A stretch of DNA of 5,581 bases, taken from positions 1 through 5,581 of the forward strand of contig CAMOGZ010000108.1 of assembly GCA_946614405.1 (NCBI GenBank), written 5' to 3'. Below the pieces are notes generated by a model. That model worked only from the letters and a program-made list of their open reading frames with translations, had not been told where the DNA came from and searched no databases. Made by a program: the position numbers and the translations under genes. Positions 1-5,069 of this stretch are shown piece after piece (positions within the stretch are counted from its first letter, which is position 1; the number at the start of each line of letters is the position of its first letter). Source of the stretch: an uncultured Eubacterium sp. GTDB taxonomy: Bacteria > Bacillota > Clostridia > Peptostreptococcales > Anaerovoracaceae.

Positions 1-1
1 G

Positions 2-466
2 AAGGATCAGAACGCAGAGGACAAGTACATGGACGTACTCCGCGAGATCCCCAACGTCAGAAACGATCTGGGTATGCCGCCGCTGGTCACACCGTCCTCT
101 CAGATCGTGGGAACCCAGGCTGTTCTGAACGTTCTCATGGGCGAGAGATATAAGGTTCTGTCCAAGGAGACCAAGGACATCCTGATGGGCAAATACGGAA
201 GCACTCCGATGCCGATGAACCAGGATCTGATCAACGAGAAGATCGACAAGAACGACATCATCACATGCCGTCCTGCGGACCTTCTGGAGCCGGAACTGGA
301 CAAGCTGGAGAAGGAGATCGCCGACTACAAGCAGCAGGATGAGGACGTTCTGACTTACGCCCTGTTCCCGCAGGTTGCACTGGACTTCTTCAAGAAGAGA
401 GCAGCCAAGCAGAATAAGGTGGATCTGGATGCCTTCGATTCCAAGAACAAGGCTTATCCGGTATAA
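2..466 (+). CDS. oadA: Oxaloacetate decarboxylase alpha / pyruvate carboxylase subunit B-type carboxyltransferase, C-terminal part (5' truncated)
   Basis: The frame is open from base 2, so the gene starts outside the window; an internal ATG at 29 is not the start. The 154 visible residues match the conserved C-terminal region (PYC_OADA) of the biotin-dependent carboxyltransferase family: LGMPPLVTPSSQIVGTQAV, then YKVLSKETKDILMGKYG, then ITCRPADLLEPEL and EDVLTYALFPQVALDFF. These enzymes move the carboxyl group between oxaloacetate (or pyruvate) and a biotin carrier; in anaerobes this is often part of a membrane Na+-pumping decarboxylase. The protein ends about 30 residues after the ALFPQVA motif, with no biotinyl (AMKM-type) domain, so the biotin carrier must be a separate protein. 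This is common in Clostridia, where the carrier and membrane subunits are usually encoded nearby; here they could only lie upstream. A strong terminator 26 bp downstream marks this as the last gene of its unit. The N-terminal catalytic barrel is not visible, so oxaloacetate decarboxylase cannot be told from pyruvate carboxylase subunit B. Confidence 0.9.
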   Translation, partial: KDQNAEDKYMDVLREIPNVRNDLGMPPLVTPSSQIVGTQAVLNVLMGERYKVLSKETKDILMGKYGSTPMPMNQDLINEKIDKNDIITCRPADLLEPELDKLEKEIADYKQQDEDVLTYALFPQVALDFFKKRAAKQNKVDLDAFDSKNKAYPV

Positions 467-491
467 GATCCAAGCACAATCAAATGCACAC

Positions 492-535
492 AAAAGCCCC
501 GGTAAAGGCGCGTTCTGCGCCTGTCCGGGGCTTTT
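492..535 (+). terminator. Strong intrinsic terminator of oadA, probably bidirectional
   Basis: A perfect 11-bp outer stem (AAAAGCCCCGG at 492-502 with CCGGGGCTTTT at 525-535) continues into a 6-bp inner stem (AGGCGC at 506-511 with GCGCCT at 517-522) around a 5-nt loop. The T-run lies at 532-535 and is followed by a T-rich stretch. The A-run at 492-495 supplies a T-run on the opposite strand, so the same hairpin can also stop the convergent Nudix transcript, whose stop codon is 65 bp away. Confidence 0.92.
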
Positions 536-550
536 CATTTCTCCTTAGGA

Positions 551-579
551 TTTTGTGTACACAATTTGTGTACACAAAA
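551..579. repeat. 29-bp perfect dyad: two tandem TTGTGTACACAA palindromes, operator-like
   Basis: TTTTGTGTACACAA (551-564), one T (565), then its exact reverse complement TTGTGTACACAAAA (566-579). Each half itself contains the 12-bp palindrome TTGTGTACACAA (553-564 and 566-577), and the two copies are 13 bp apart. Perfect, doubled palindromes of this size usually bind dimeric regulators, and the half-site resembles those of GntR/FadR-type proteins, but no regulator is encoded in the window. It lies between the 3' ends of two convergent genes. It is not a good intrinsic terminator because the stem is AT-rich and no T-run follows on either strand. Confidence 0.7.
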
Positions 580-600
580 ATATAAGAGAGCGGAGATGGT

Positions 601-1071
601 TTACAGGGGTTTTCCATCTACTTCGGCAGAGAGCAGATTGTCCTCTGCATCGTAAACCAGCTTCAGGGAGAAGAAGTCCTGCCGCTGATCCAGAAGACGG
701 AAGAAGATCCGGTCGCCCTCCCAGAGGTTAAGGCCGTCCAGGTGGGCTTTGTTTACCCAGACGAGCTCGCCCTCGCGGCAGTCGATGAGTTCTCCCTCAA
801 GCCCTGAGGCAGTGTAGAGGAACATGTACTCCGTGAGGCCGCGGCCGGAGACGAAGGTGACGATGCCCCTGAGCCGGTAACTTCCCAGGGAGCAGCCCGT
901 CTCCTCCCGGACCTCCCGCAGCAGGCAGTCCTCGGGGCTTTCGCCGGCCTCGAAGTGGCCGCCGATGCCCAGCCATTTATCCTTATTGATGTCGTTTTCC
1001 TTCTTGGTGCGGTGAAGCATCAGGTACTGATCATCCCGCTCGATATAGCACAGAGTCGTTAATTCTGACAT
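601..1071 (-). CDS. MutT-like Nudix hydrolase (probable 8-oxo-dGTP diphosphatase type)
   Basis: A 156-residue Nudix hydrolase, the normal length for a single-domain member. These enzymes cleave a nucleoside diphosphate linked to another moiety. The Nudix box runs from G38 to C60: GHFEAGE, seven residues, then REVREETGC, which fits GX5EX7REUXEEXGU and holds the metal-binding glutamates E56 and E57. The preceding DKWLGIGGHFE and the later GIVTFVS, LWEGDRIFF and FFSLKLVYD stretches resemble clostridial proteins annotated as 8-oxo-dGTP diphosphatase, which remove oxidised nucleotides; the substrate itself is inferred. The start at 1071 is chosen because GGAGGT lies 6 bp upstream (forward strand 1078-1083). 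The longer open frame to 1254 would run through the divergent promoter into the neighbouring nitroreductase gene. The gene is divergent from the nitroreductase and convergent with oadA. Confidence 0.88.
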   Translation of the reverse strand: MSELTTLCYIERDDQYLMLHRTKKENDINKDKWLGIGGHFEAGESPEDCLLREVREETGCSLGSYRLRGIVTFVSGRGLTEYMFLYTASGLEGELIDCREGELVWVNKAHLDGLNLWEGDRIFFRLLDQRQDFFSLKLVYDAEDNLLSAEVDGKPL

Positions 1072-1089
1072 AGTATTACCTCCATGGCC

Positions 1090-1098
1090 ATTGTACCA
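1090..1098 (-). promoter_or_regulatory. Extended -10 promoter for the Nudix gene
   Basis: Read on the minus strand this is TGGTACAAT: a TG-N extension followed by TACAAT, five of six matches to TATAAT. No good -35 element lies 16-18 bp upstream, which is typical of extended -10 promoters. It sits close to the ribosome binding site, giving a short leader of roughly 10 nt. Confidence 0.5.
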
Positions 1099-1133
1099 CA
1101 AAATCCCCTTGGACAGGGCTTCGATTTGTGATA

Positions 1134-1142
1134 TGGTATAAG
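1134..1142 (+). promoter_or_regulatory. Extended -10 promoter for the nitroreductase gene
   Basis: TGGTATAAG: a TG-N extension plus TATAAG, five of six matches to TATAAT, placing the transcript start near 1149. TTGGAC at 1109-1114 is too far away (22-bp spacer) to act as a normal -35. The AGGAGG ribosome binding site follows at 1154-1159, 6 bp before the ATG at 1166. The core TGGTA motif is shared with the oppositely facing promoter about 40 bp away. Confidence 0.55.
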
Positions 1143-1165
1143 GGATAAAACGCAGGAGGAAAATT

Positions 1166-1708
1166 ATGCAGACCAAAGATTGTATTATAGGAAGAAGAAG
1201 CATTCGCAAGTTTACGAGCCAGAAGGTGGAGAAGGAGACCCTGGAGGGAATCATCGGACTGGCAGCCTATGCGCCGTCCTGGAAGAACACCCAGGTCACA
1301 CGTTACTATGCCATCACGGATCAGGCCATCAAGGATGAGATCGCGGAGAACTGCACCCTGGGATATGACGGGAACACCCGGATCATCAAGGGCGCTCCGG
1401 TGCTGATGGTCATCGCCTACAAGCAGGGGATCTCAGGCTACGAGAGATCCGGAGAACCCACCACCAACAAAGGCGACCATTGGGAGGTTTTCGATGCCGG
1501 TATCGCCACTCAGACATTCTGCCTGGCAGCCCACGATGCAGGCCTCGGAACAGTGATCATGGGGATCATCGACGACGAGAAGATCGCCGCCGCAGCCGGC
1601 GTGGAAGAAGGACAGAGAGTGGCCGCGCTGGTGGCACTGGGATATCCGGACGGGGAACCCAATGCACCGAAGAGAAAAGACGTAGACGTTCTTCTGAACT
1701 GGAGATAG
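1166..1708 (+). CDS. Nitroreductase-family FMN oxidoreductase
   Basis: A 180-residue protein of the short nitroreductase family, which are homodimeric cytoplasmic flavoproteins that use FMN and NAD(P)H to reduce nitroaromatics, quinones or related electron acceptors. Visible motifs are the N-terminal FMN-phosphate contact RRSIRKF (R10-F16), APSWKNTQ (A36-Q43) that holds a conserved FMN-contacting Asn/Gln region, the central helix FDAGIATQTFCLAA (from F109), AGLGTVIMG (A125-G133), and the closing ALGYPDGEP and KRKDVD segments. The start is supported by AGGAGG 6 bp upstream. The gene is monocistronic, ending at a strong hairpin 12 bp after the stop, and is divergent from the Nudix gene. The physiological substrate cannot be read from sequence; pairing with a nucleotide-sanitising enzyme hints at redox-stress defence, but that is only inference. 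Confidence 0.9.
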   Translation: MQTKDCIIGRRSIRKFTSQKVEKETLEGIIGLAAYAPSWKNTQVTRYYAITDQAIKDEIAENCTLGYDGNTRIIKGAPVLMVIAYKQGISGYERSGEPTTNKGDHWEVFDAGIATQTFCLAAHDAGLGTVIMGIIDDEKIAAAAGVEEGQRVAALVALGYPDGEPNAPKRKDVDVLLNWR

Positions 1709-1719
1709 AGACAATAAAC

Positions 1720-1748
1720 AAGGGCTCCGCTGCGGCGGAGCCCTTTTC
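1720..1748 (+). terminator. Intrinsic terminator of the nitroreductase gene
   Basis: AGGGCTCCGC (1721-1730) pairs perfectly with GCGGAGCCCT (1735-1744) around the loop TGCG, a UNCG-class tetraloop closed by a C-G pair, followed by TTTT. A further A-T pair extends the base. It starts 12 bp after the stop codon at 1706-1708. Confidence 0.93.
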
Positions 1749-1758
1749 CGTGAAAGCA

Positions 1759-1787
1759 AAATAAAACGAGGTTCCAAAGAACCTCGT
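1759..1787 (-). terminator. Intrinsic terminator of the tRNA-Pro gene
   Basis: Read on the minus strand: ACGAGGTTC, loop TTTG, GAACCTCGT, then TTTATTTTG. The 9-bp stem is perfect (forward 1766-1774 with 1779-1787) and the T-rich tail lies on the minus strand, 9 bp beyond the 3' end of the tRNA. With the preceding hairpin it forms a back-to-back pair of terminators between convergent units. Confidence 0.85.
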
Positions 1788-1796
1788 CTTTACTGT

Positions 1797-1872
1797 TGGT
1801 CGGAGTGGTGAGGCTCGAACTCACGGCCTCTGCGTCCCGAACACAGCGCGCTACCAACTGCGCCACACCCCG
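1797..1872 (-). tRNA. trnP: tRNA-Pro, anticodon CGG
   Basis: A 76-nt gene with a full cloverleaf when read on the minus strand. The acceptor stem CGGGGTG pairs with CACTCCG (one G-U pair). The D arm is GCGC-AGTTGGTA-GCGC. The anticodon arm is CTGTG-TTCGGGA-CGCAG, giving CGG at positions 34-36, which reads the proline codon CCG. The variable loop is 5 nt, and the T arm is GTGAG-TTCGAGC-CTCAC. The discriminator is A and the 3' CCA is encoded (forward 1797-1799). A promoter lies just upstream and a terminator just downstream, so it is a single-gene unit. Confidence 0.97.
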
Positions 1873-1883
1873 CCGACCTTTTT

Positions 1884-1911
1884 AGTATAACACAATGAAA
1901 AAGTTTTTCAA
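1884..1911 (-). promoter_or_regulatory. Promoter of tRNA-Pro
   Basis: On the minus strand: -35 TTGAAA (forward 1906-1911), 16-bp spacer, -10 TATACT (forward 1884-1889) with a TG extension one base before it. Both hexamers have five of six consensus matches or nearly so. The predicted start lies a few bases before the mature 5' end at 1872, as expected for a highly transcribed tRNA. The spacer overlaps a perfect AT-rich inverted repeat, TGAAAAA-G-TTTTTCA (1896-1910). Confidence 0.8.
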
Positions 1912-1927
1912 CCTTTTTTTTCAGATA

Positions 1928-1956
1928 TTGAAAGAAACTTTGTAATCGATTAGAAT
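1928..1956 (+). promoter_or_regulatory. Promoter of the aldo/keto reductase-prsW operon
   Basis: -35 TTGAAA (1928-1933), 17-bp spacer, -10 TAGAAT (1951-1956). The transcript would start near 1963. The 10-bp palindrome ATAGTACTAT (1955-1964) covers the end of the -10 and the start site, and TCGAT/ATCGA half-sites (1946-1950 and 1963-1967) flank it, so a repressor site here is possible. The ribosome binding site AAAGGAA (1974-1980) lies 7 bp before the ATG at 1988. Confidence 0.75.
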
Positions 1957-1987
1957 AGTACTATCGAATGCAGAAAGGAAACATGAA

Positions 1988-3136
1988 ATGAAGTACAGAG
2001 AACTTGGAAAAACCGGCCTGATGGTAAGTGAGATCGGGCTTGGATGCGAGGGCTTTGTTGAGGAAGATTATGCCATGACCGGGAAGCTCCTGGATCTGGC
2101 ACATAAACAGGGAGTCAATTACTTTGACCTTTTCGCGTCGGATCCGCAGATGAGAGACGCCATCGGAGCGGCGCTGAAGGGGAGGAGAGAGGACTTTATC
2201 ATACAGGCTCACATCTGCTCCATCTGGAAGAACGGACAGTATGAGCGGTCCAGAGATCTTGCGGAAACCAAGGCGTCTTTCGAGGACCTGCTGCAGCGTC
2301 TGGATACGGACCACGTGGAAGTGGGAATGATCCACTACTGCGATGCCATGGATGACTGGCAGACCATTCTGGATCATGGAATTCTGGATTATGCCAGGGA
2401 ACTGAAGGCACAGGGCCGGATCGGCCACATCGGCCTCAGCTCTCATAACCCGGAGGTGGCTCTTGCGGCCATCGGAACAGGGGAGATCGAGGTGCTGATG
2501 TTCAGCGTCAATCCCTGCTATGATCTGCAGCCTGCCAGCGAGGACTGCGAGGATCTGTGGGCGGATGAGACCTATACCAATGAATATACGAATATGGACC
2601 CGGAACGGCAGGCTTTGTACGAGGAGTGCCAGAGACGGGGCGTGGGCATCAGCGTCATGAAGGTCTTCGGCGGAGGAGACCTGCTGAAGGCGGATATGTC
2701 ACCTGCTGGGGTTGCACTTACTTCAGACCAGTGTATCCACTACGCTCTGTGCCGGCCGGCTGTTGCAACGGTCCTTGCGGGAGCAAGGAATGTGGAGGAC
2801 CTGGAGACCAGTCTCACCTATGAGTTTGCTTCGGAGGAGGAGAGAGACTATGCATCGGCGCTGGCCTCCTTCCCGAGAGTGACCTGGAGCGGGCATTGCA
2901 TGTACTGCGGCCACTGTGCACCCTGTCAGAAGGGGATCGATGTGGCTATGGTGACCAAGCTTCTGAATCTGGCTGTGGCCCAGGAGACCATGCCGGAGAC
3001 GGTGCGGGAGCACTATAAGAGTCAGAAGCACCACGCTGTGGAGTGTGTGGCCTGTGGCGCCTGCGAGATGCGCTGCCCCTTTGGTGTGAGCATCCGGGAG
3101 AATATGAAAAAGGCAACTGAAGTATTTGGCTTCTAA
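1988..3136 (+). CDS. Aldo/keto reductase-family protein with C-terminal 2x[4Fe-4S] ferredoxin domain; catalytic tetrad degenerate
   Basis: A 382-residue two-domain protein. Residues 1-280 form an aldo/keto reductase (AKR) barrel: MKYRELGKTGLMVSEIGLG at the start, NYFD at 44-47, GMIHYCD at 113-119, GRIGHIGLSSHNP at 143-155 and VLAGARN at 262-268. Residues about 300-370 form a ferredoxin-like tail with two cluster motifs, C304-x2-C307-x2-C310-x2-C313 and C353-x2-C356-x2-C359-x3-C363-P. Such fusions are common in Clostridia and archaea and are presumed to pass electrons between ferredoxin and a substrate; the true substrates are mostly unknown. By my alignment, of the classic tetrad Asp-Tyr-Lys-His only D47 and H116 remain: the Tyr position falls at about D52 and the Lys position at H75. 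An ATG at 1983 runs into a stop at once, so 1988 is the start. It is the first gene of an operon with the PrsW-like gene 11 bp downstream. Confidence 0.9.
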   Translation: MKYRELGKTGLMVSEIGLGCEGFVEEDYAMTGKLLDLAHKQGVNYFDLFASDPQMRDAIGAALKGRREDFIIQAHICSIWKNGQYERSRDLAETKASFEDLLQRLDTDHVEVGMIHYCDAMDDWQTILDHGILDYARELKAQGRIGHIGLSSHNPEVALAAIGTGEIEVLMFSVNPCYDLQPASEDCEDLWADETYTNEYTNMDPERQALYEECQRRGVGISVMKVFGGGDLLKADMSPAGVALTSDQCIHYALCRPAVATVLAGARNVEDLETSLTYEFASEEERDYASALASFPRVTWSGHCMYCGHCAPCQKGIDVAMVTKLLNLAVAQETMPETVREHYKSQKHHAVECVACGACEMRCPFGVSIRENMKKATEVFGF

Positions 3137-3147
3137 GGAGGAGTATT

Positions 3148-3867
3148 ATGGATATATTACTGATGGCGGCTTTGATACCACCGCTGTTTCTGCTGGTACG
3201 TATTTATCAGATGGATAAGATCGAGAGGGAGCCTGTGGGGCTTGTGCTGAAGGTATTTCTCTTCGGCGCGGTGTCGACTGTTTTCGCGGCTCTGATCGAG
3301 GGATTCGGACAAAATCTGCTGCTGCAGTTCCTGAACCCGAAATCCGTGGCGTTCAAGTTCCTGTTCTTTTACTTCGTGGTGGCCTGGGCAGAGGAGGGAG
3401 TCAAGCACTTCGCCCTGAAGCACGGGACCTGGCGGAATCCCGCCTTTAACTACCATTTCGACGCGGTGGTCTATTCCGTGGCCGCTGCGCTGGGCTTTGC
3501 GGCTTTCGAGAACGTGAACTATGTCACGTCCTATGGCCTTGGAGTGGCGGTGATGCGGGCGCTGACGGCGATCCCGGGACACTGCATCTTCGGCATCTTC
3601 ATGGGATTCTACTACGGCATGGCCAAGTATCACGCAAACCGGGGCGATAGACAGAAGGAACGGCTCAACCAGTTCCTGAGCATCTTCGTGCCTTTGCTGC
3701 TCCATGGATTCTATGATTTCTGTGCCTCCAGCGAGAGCGAGATCTCCACAGCAGTGTTCTTTATTTTCATCATCATACTGGATATCGTCGCTTTCCGGGT
3801 GATCCGCAAGATGGCCAGGAATGACAGCAGTCTGACGGAGTATGATATCTCCCACTTGAGCCGCTGA
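3148..3867 (+). CDS. prsW: PrsW-family intramembrane metalloprotease
   Basis: A 239-residue polytopic membrane protein with about seven hydrophobic segments (roughly 3-20, 31-52, 68-80, 104-122, 130-157, 175-192, 200-217) and a polar cytoplasmic C-terminus. It carries the PrsW (M82) signatures: WAEEGVKH with E82, E83 and K86; FDAVVYS with D105; GFAAFENVNY with E121 and N122; AIPGH with H145; and LLHGFYDF with H186 and D190. The Glu and His residues are the presumed metal ligands and catalytic residues. Bacillus subtilis PrsW (about 218 residues) makes the site-1 cut in the anti-sigma factor RsiW, and Clostridioides difficile PrsW acts similarly on an ECF anti-sigma factor. No sigma/anti-sigma pair is visible here, so the substrate is unknown. 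GGAGGAG at 3137-3143 starts directly after the upstream stop, showing cotranscription with the aldo/keto reductase. It ends with tandem stops, TGA-TAA. Confidence 0.9.
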   Translation: MDILLMAALIPPLFLLVRIYQMDKIEREPVGLVLKVFLFGAVSTVFAALIEGFGQNLLLQFLNPKSVAFKFLFFYFVVAWAEEGVKHFALKHGTWRNPAFNYHFDAVVYSVAAALGFAAFENVNYVTSYGLGVAVMRALTAIPGHCIFGIFMGFYYGMAKYHANRGDRQKERLNQFLSIFVPLLLHGFYDFCASSESEISTAVFFIFIIILDIVAFRVIRKMARNDSSLTEYDISHLSR

Positions 3868-3882
3868 TAAAATGTTTAAATT

Positions 3883-3897
3883 TGTTTTCTGAAACCA
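3883..3897. promoter_or_regulatory. Possible CodY-binding site upstream of ilvE
   Basis: The core TTTTCTGAAA (3885-3894) matches the centre of the CodY consensus AATTTTCWGAAAATT exactly, but all five flanking positions differ, so the overall match is 10 of 15. It ends one base before the predicted -35 of ilvE, a sensible place for repression. CodY senses branched-chain amino acids and GTP in Firmicutes and ilvE is a classic target. The five mismatches make this tentative. Confidence 0.35.
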
Positions 3898-3926
3898 TTA
3901 ACAAATCGAATATTTTGTGTTATAAC
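3898..3926 (+). promoter_or_regulatory. Promoter of ilvE
   Basis: -35 TTAACA (3898-3903), 17-bp spacer, -10 TATAAC (3921-3926) preceded by TGT as an extended -10. Both hexamers match consensus at five of six positions. The leader of about 30 nt is too short for a T-box or attenuator. The ribosome binding site AAAGGAGA (3949-3956) lies about 8 bp before the ATG at 3965. Confidence 0.8.
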
Positions 3927-3964
3927 ATAAAGTATAGATCGTATTTCGAAAGGAGATAATACTA

Positions 3965-4987
3965 ATGGCAAAAGATATTGATTGGGGTAGTCTTGGTTTT
4001 CAGTACACCGCGGCAGATTACCGTGTTGTTTCCAAGTATAAAGATGGAAAATGGAGCGATCTGGAACTGACCACTGATTCCACCGTACACATTTCCGAGT
4101 GCGCAGGTGTCCTGCAGTATGCACAGACCGTATTCGAGGGTCTGAAGGCTTATCGCACCGCAGACGGCAAGATCGTTACATTCCGTCCGGATCTGAACGC
4201 TCAGAGACTGAAGGATTCTGCAGAACGTCTGGCAATTCCGGCTGTTCCGGAAGAGATGTTCCTGGAAGCACTGGACATGCTGGTCAAGGCAAATGAAGAG
4301 TATGTTCCTCCATACGGCAGCGGCGCAACTCTTTATGTTCGTCCGTACATCTATGGAAGCGGCCCGGTCATCGGTGTTGCACCGGCTCCAGAATATGAGT
4401 TCCGTATGATCTGCATGCCGGTTGGTCCTTACTTCAAGGGAGGAGCCAAGCCCATCGTCATCAAGGTATCTGATTACGACAGAGCAGCCCCGCACGGAAC
4501 CGGAAACATCAAGGCTGGTCTGAACTATGCCATGAGTTTATTTGCTGGTGAGCAGGCCCATGCAGAAGGATTCTCAGAGAACATGTATCTGGATGCTGCA
4601 ACCAGAACTTATGTAGAGGAGACCGGCGGAGCGAACTTCCTGTTCATCACCAAGGACGGAAAGGTCGTAACACCCAAGTCCAATTCCATTCTGCCTTCCA
4701 TCACCAGAAGAAGTCTGATGATCGTTGCCAAGGATATCCTGGGTCTGGAGACCGAGGAAAGACCGGTACCCTTTGAGGAAGTTCCGGAATTCGCAGAATG
4801 CGGACTGTGCGGAACCGCAGCAGTCATCTCCCCGGTTGGTAAGATCAACGACCACGGAAAAGAGATCTGCTTCCCAAGCGGCATGGAAGAGATGGGACCC
4901 ACCATCAAGAAGCTGTATGACACTCTGACCGGTATCCAGATGGGTACGGTAGAAGGTCCGGAAGGCTGGATCCGCGAGATCAAATAA
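3965..4987 (+). CDS. ilvE: Branched-chain-amino-acid aminotransferase (class IV PLP enzyme)
   Basis: A 340-residue class IV aminotransferase of the BCAT2/eukaryote-like type, full length. It interconverts Leu, Ile and Val with their 2-oxo acids using glutamate/2-oxoglutarate, in the cytoplasm, as the last step of branched-chain synthesis and the first of breakdown. Visible motifs: VFEGLKAYR (56-64); LYVRPYIYGSGPVIGV (123-138) with substrate-site R126; GNIKAGLNYA (180-189) with the PLP-binding lysine K183; VEETGGANFLF (217-227) with E219, which should contact the PLP ring nitrogen; SILPSITRRS (241-250), a phosphate-binding loop; and CGTAAVISPVG (282-292). A CGLC pair (C279/C282) precedes this last loop. 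The protein is not next to other ilv or leu genes. It has its own promoter, a possible CodY site and a modest terminator. Codon use leans to GTT, CCG and CTG, as in oadA and unlike the GC-richer neighbours, consistent with high expression. Confidence 0.95.
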   Translation: MAKDIDWGSLGFQYTAADYRVVSKYKDGKWSDLELTTDSTVHISECAGVLQYAQTVFEGLKAYRTADGKIVTFRPDLNAQRLKDSAERLAIPAVPEEMFLEALDMLVKANEEYVPPYGSGATLYVRPYIYGSGPVIGVAPAPEYEFRMICMPVGPYFKGGAKPIVIKVSDYDRAAPHGTGNIKAGLNYAMSLFAGEQAHAEGFSENMYLDAATRTYVEETGGANFLFITKDGKVVTPKSNSILPSITRRSLMIVAKDILGLETEERPVPFEEVPEFAECGLCGTAAVISPVGKINDHGKEICFPSGMEEMGPTIKKLYDTLTGIQMGTVEGPEGWIREIK

Positions 4988-5012
4988 GATCACCAAAAAG
5001 ATAATGAGACCG

Positions 5013-5048
5013 GCAGGCATGGGAGACTGTGCCTGCTTGTGTTTGTAT
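5013..5048 (+). terminator. Probable intrinsic terminator of ilvE
   Basis: GCAGGCA (5013-5019) pairs perfectly with TGCCTGC (5030-5036) around a 10-nt loop that can close by one more U-G pair. It is followed by the T-rich but interrupted stretch TTGTGTTTGTAT. It is weaker than the other terminators here, so part of the ilvE transcript may read through into the next gene, which begins 33 bp after the hairpin. Confidence 0.55.
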
Positions 5049-5069
5049 ATGACGGAGAGGACAAGAATA

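Noticed and set aside
551..579. The 29-bp dyad as an intrinsic terminator
   Set aside because: The stem is AT-rich and neither strand has a T-run after it; a far better terminator lies at 492-535.
1072..1254. N-terminal extension of the Nudix gene back to 1254
   Set aside because: It would overlap the 5' part of the nitroreductase gene and both promoters; the ATG at 1071 has a strong GGAGGT site and matches the family's usual start.
1510..1866. Minus-strand open frame across the tRNA and the end of the nitroreductase gene
   Set aside because: It runs through the tRNA-Pro and both terminators, and its protein shows no family features; it is a by-product of the tRNA and the opposite coding strand.
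1797..1911. tRNA-Pro as an integration site of a mobile element
   Set aside because: No integrase, no duplicated tRNA 3' end and no foreign-looking genes are present on either side within the window.
3157..3855. Long minus-strand open frame (232 codons) opposite prsW
   Set aside because: It lies fully antisense to a clear PrsW protein, is very rich in His, Gln and Glu as expected of a reverse-frame shadow of a hydrophobic gene, and has no recognisable motif.
3868..3964. T-box or amino-acid riboswitch upstream of ilvE
   Set aside because: The predicted leader is only about 30 nt and the whole intergenic gap is 97 bp, without the T-box AGGGTGGNACCGCG element or a terminator/antiterminator pair.
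3962..4495. Minus-strand open frame (177 codons) opposite ilvE
   Set aside because: Entirely antisense to a well-supported ilvE, with Cys- and Arg-rich shadow composition and no ribosome binding site logic.
5004..5069. Earlier in-frame starts (5004 or 5049) for the uncharacterised protein
   Set aside because: The 5004 start would translate through the ilvE terminator hairpin, and neither has a proper ribosome binding site, whereas GGAGAGG is well placed for the ATG at 5070.
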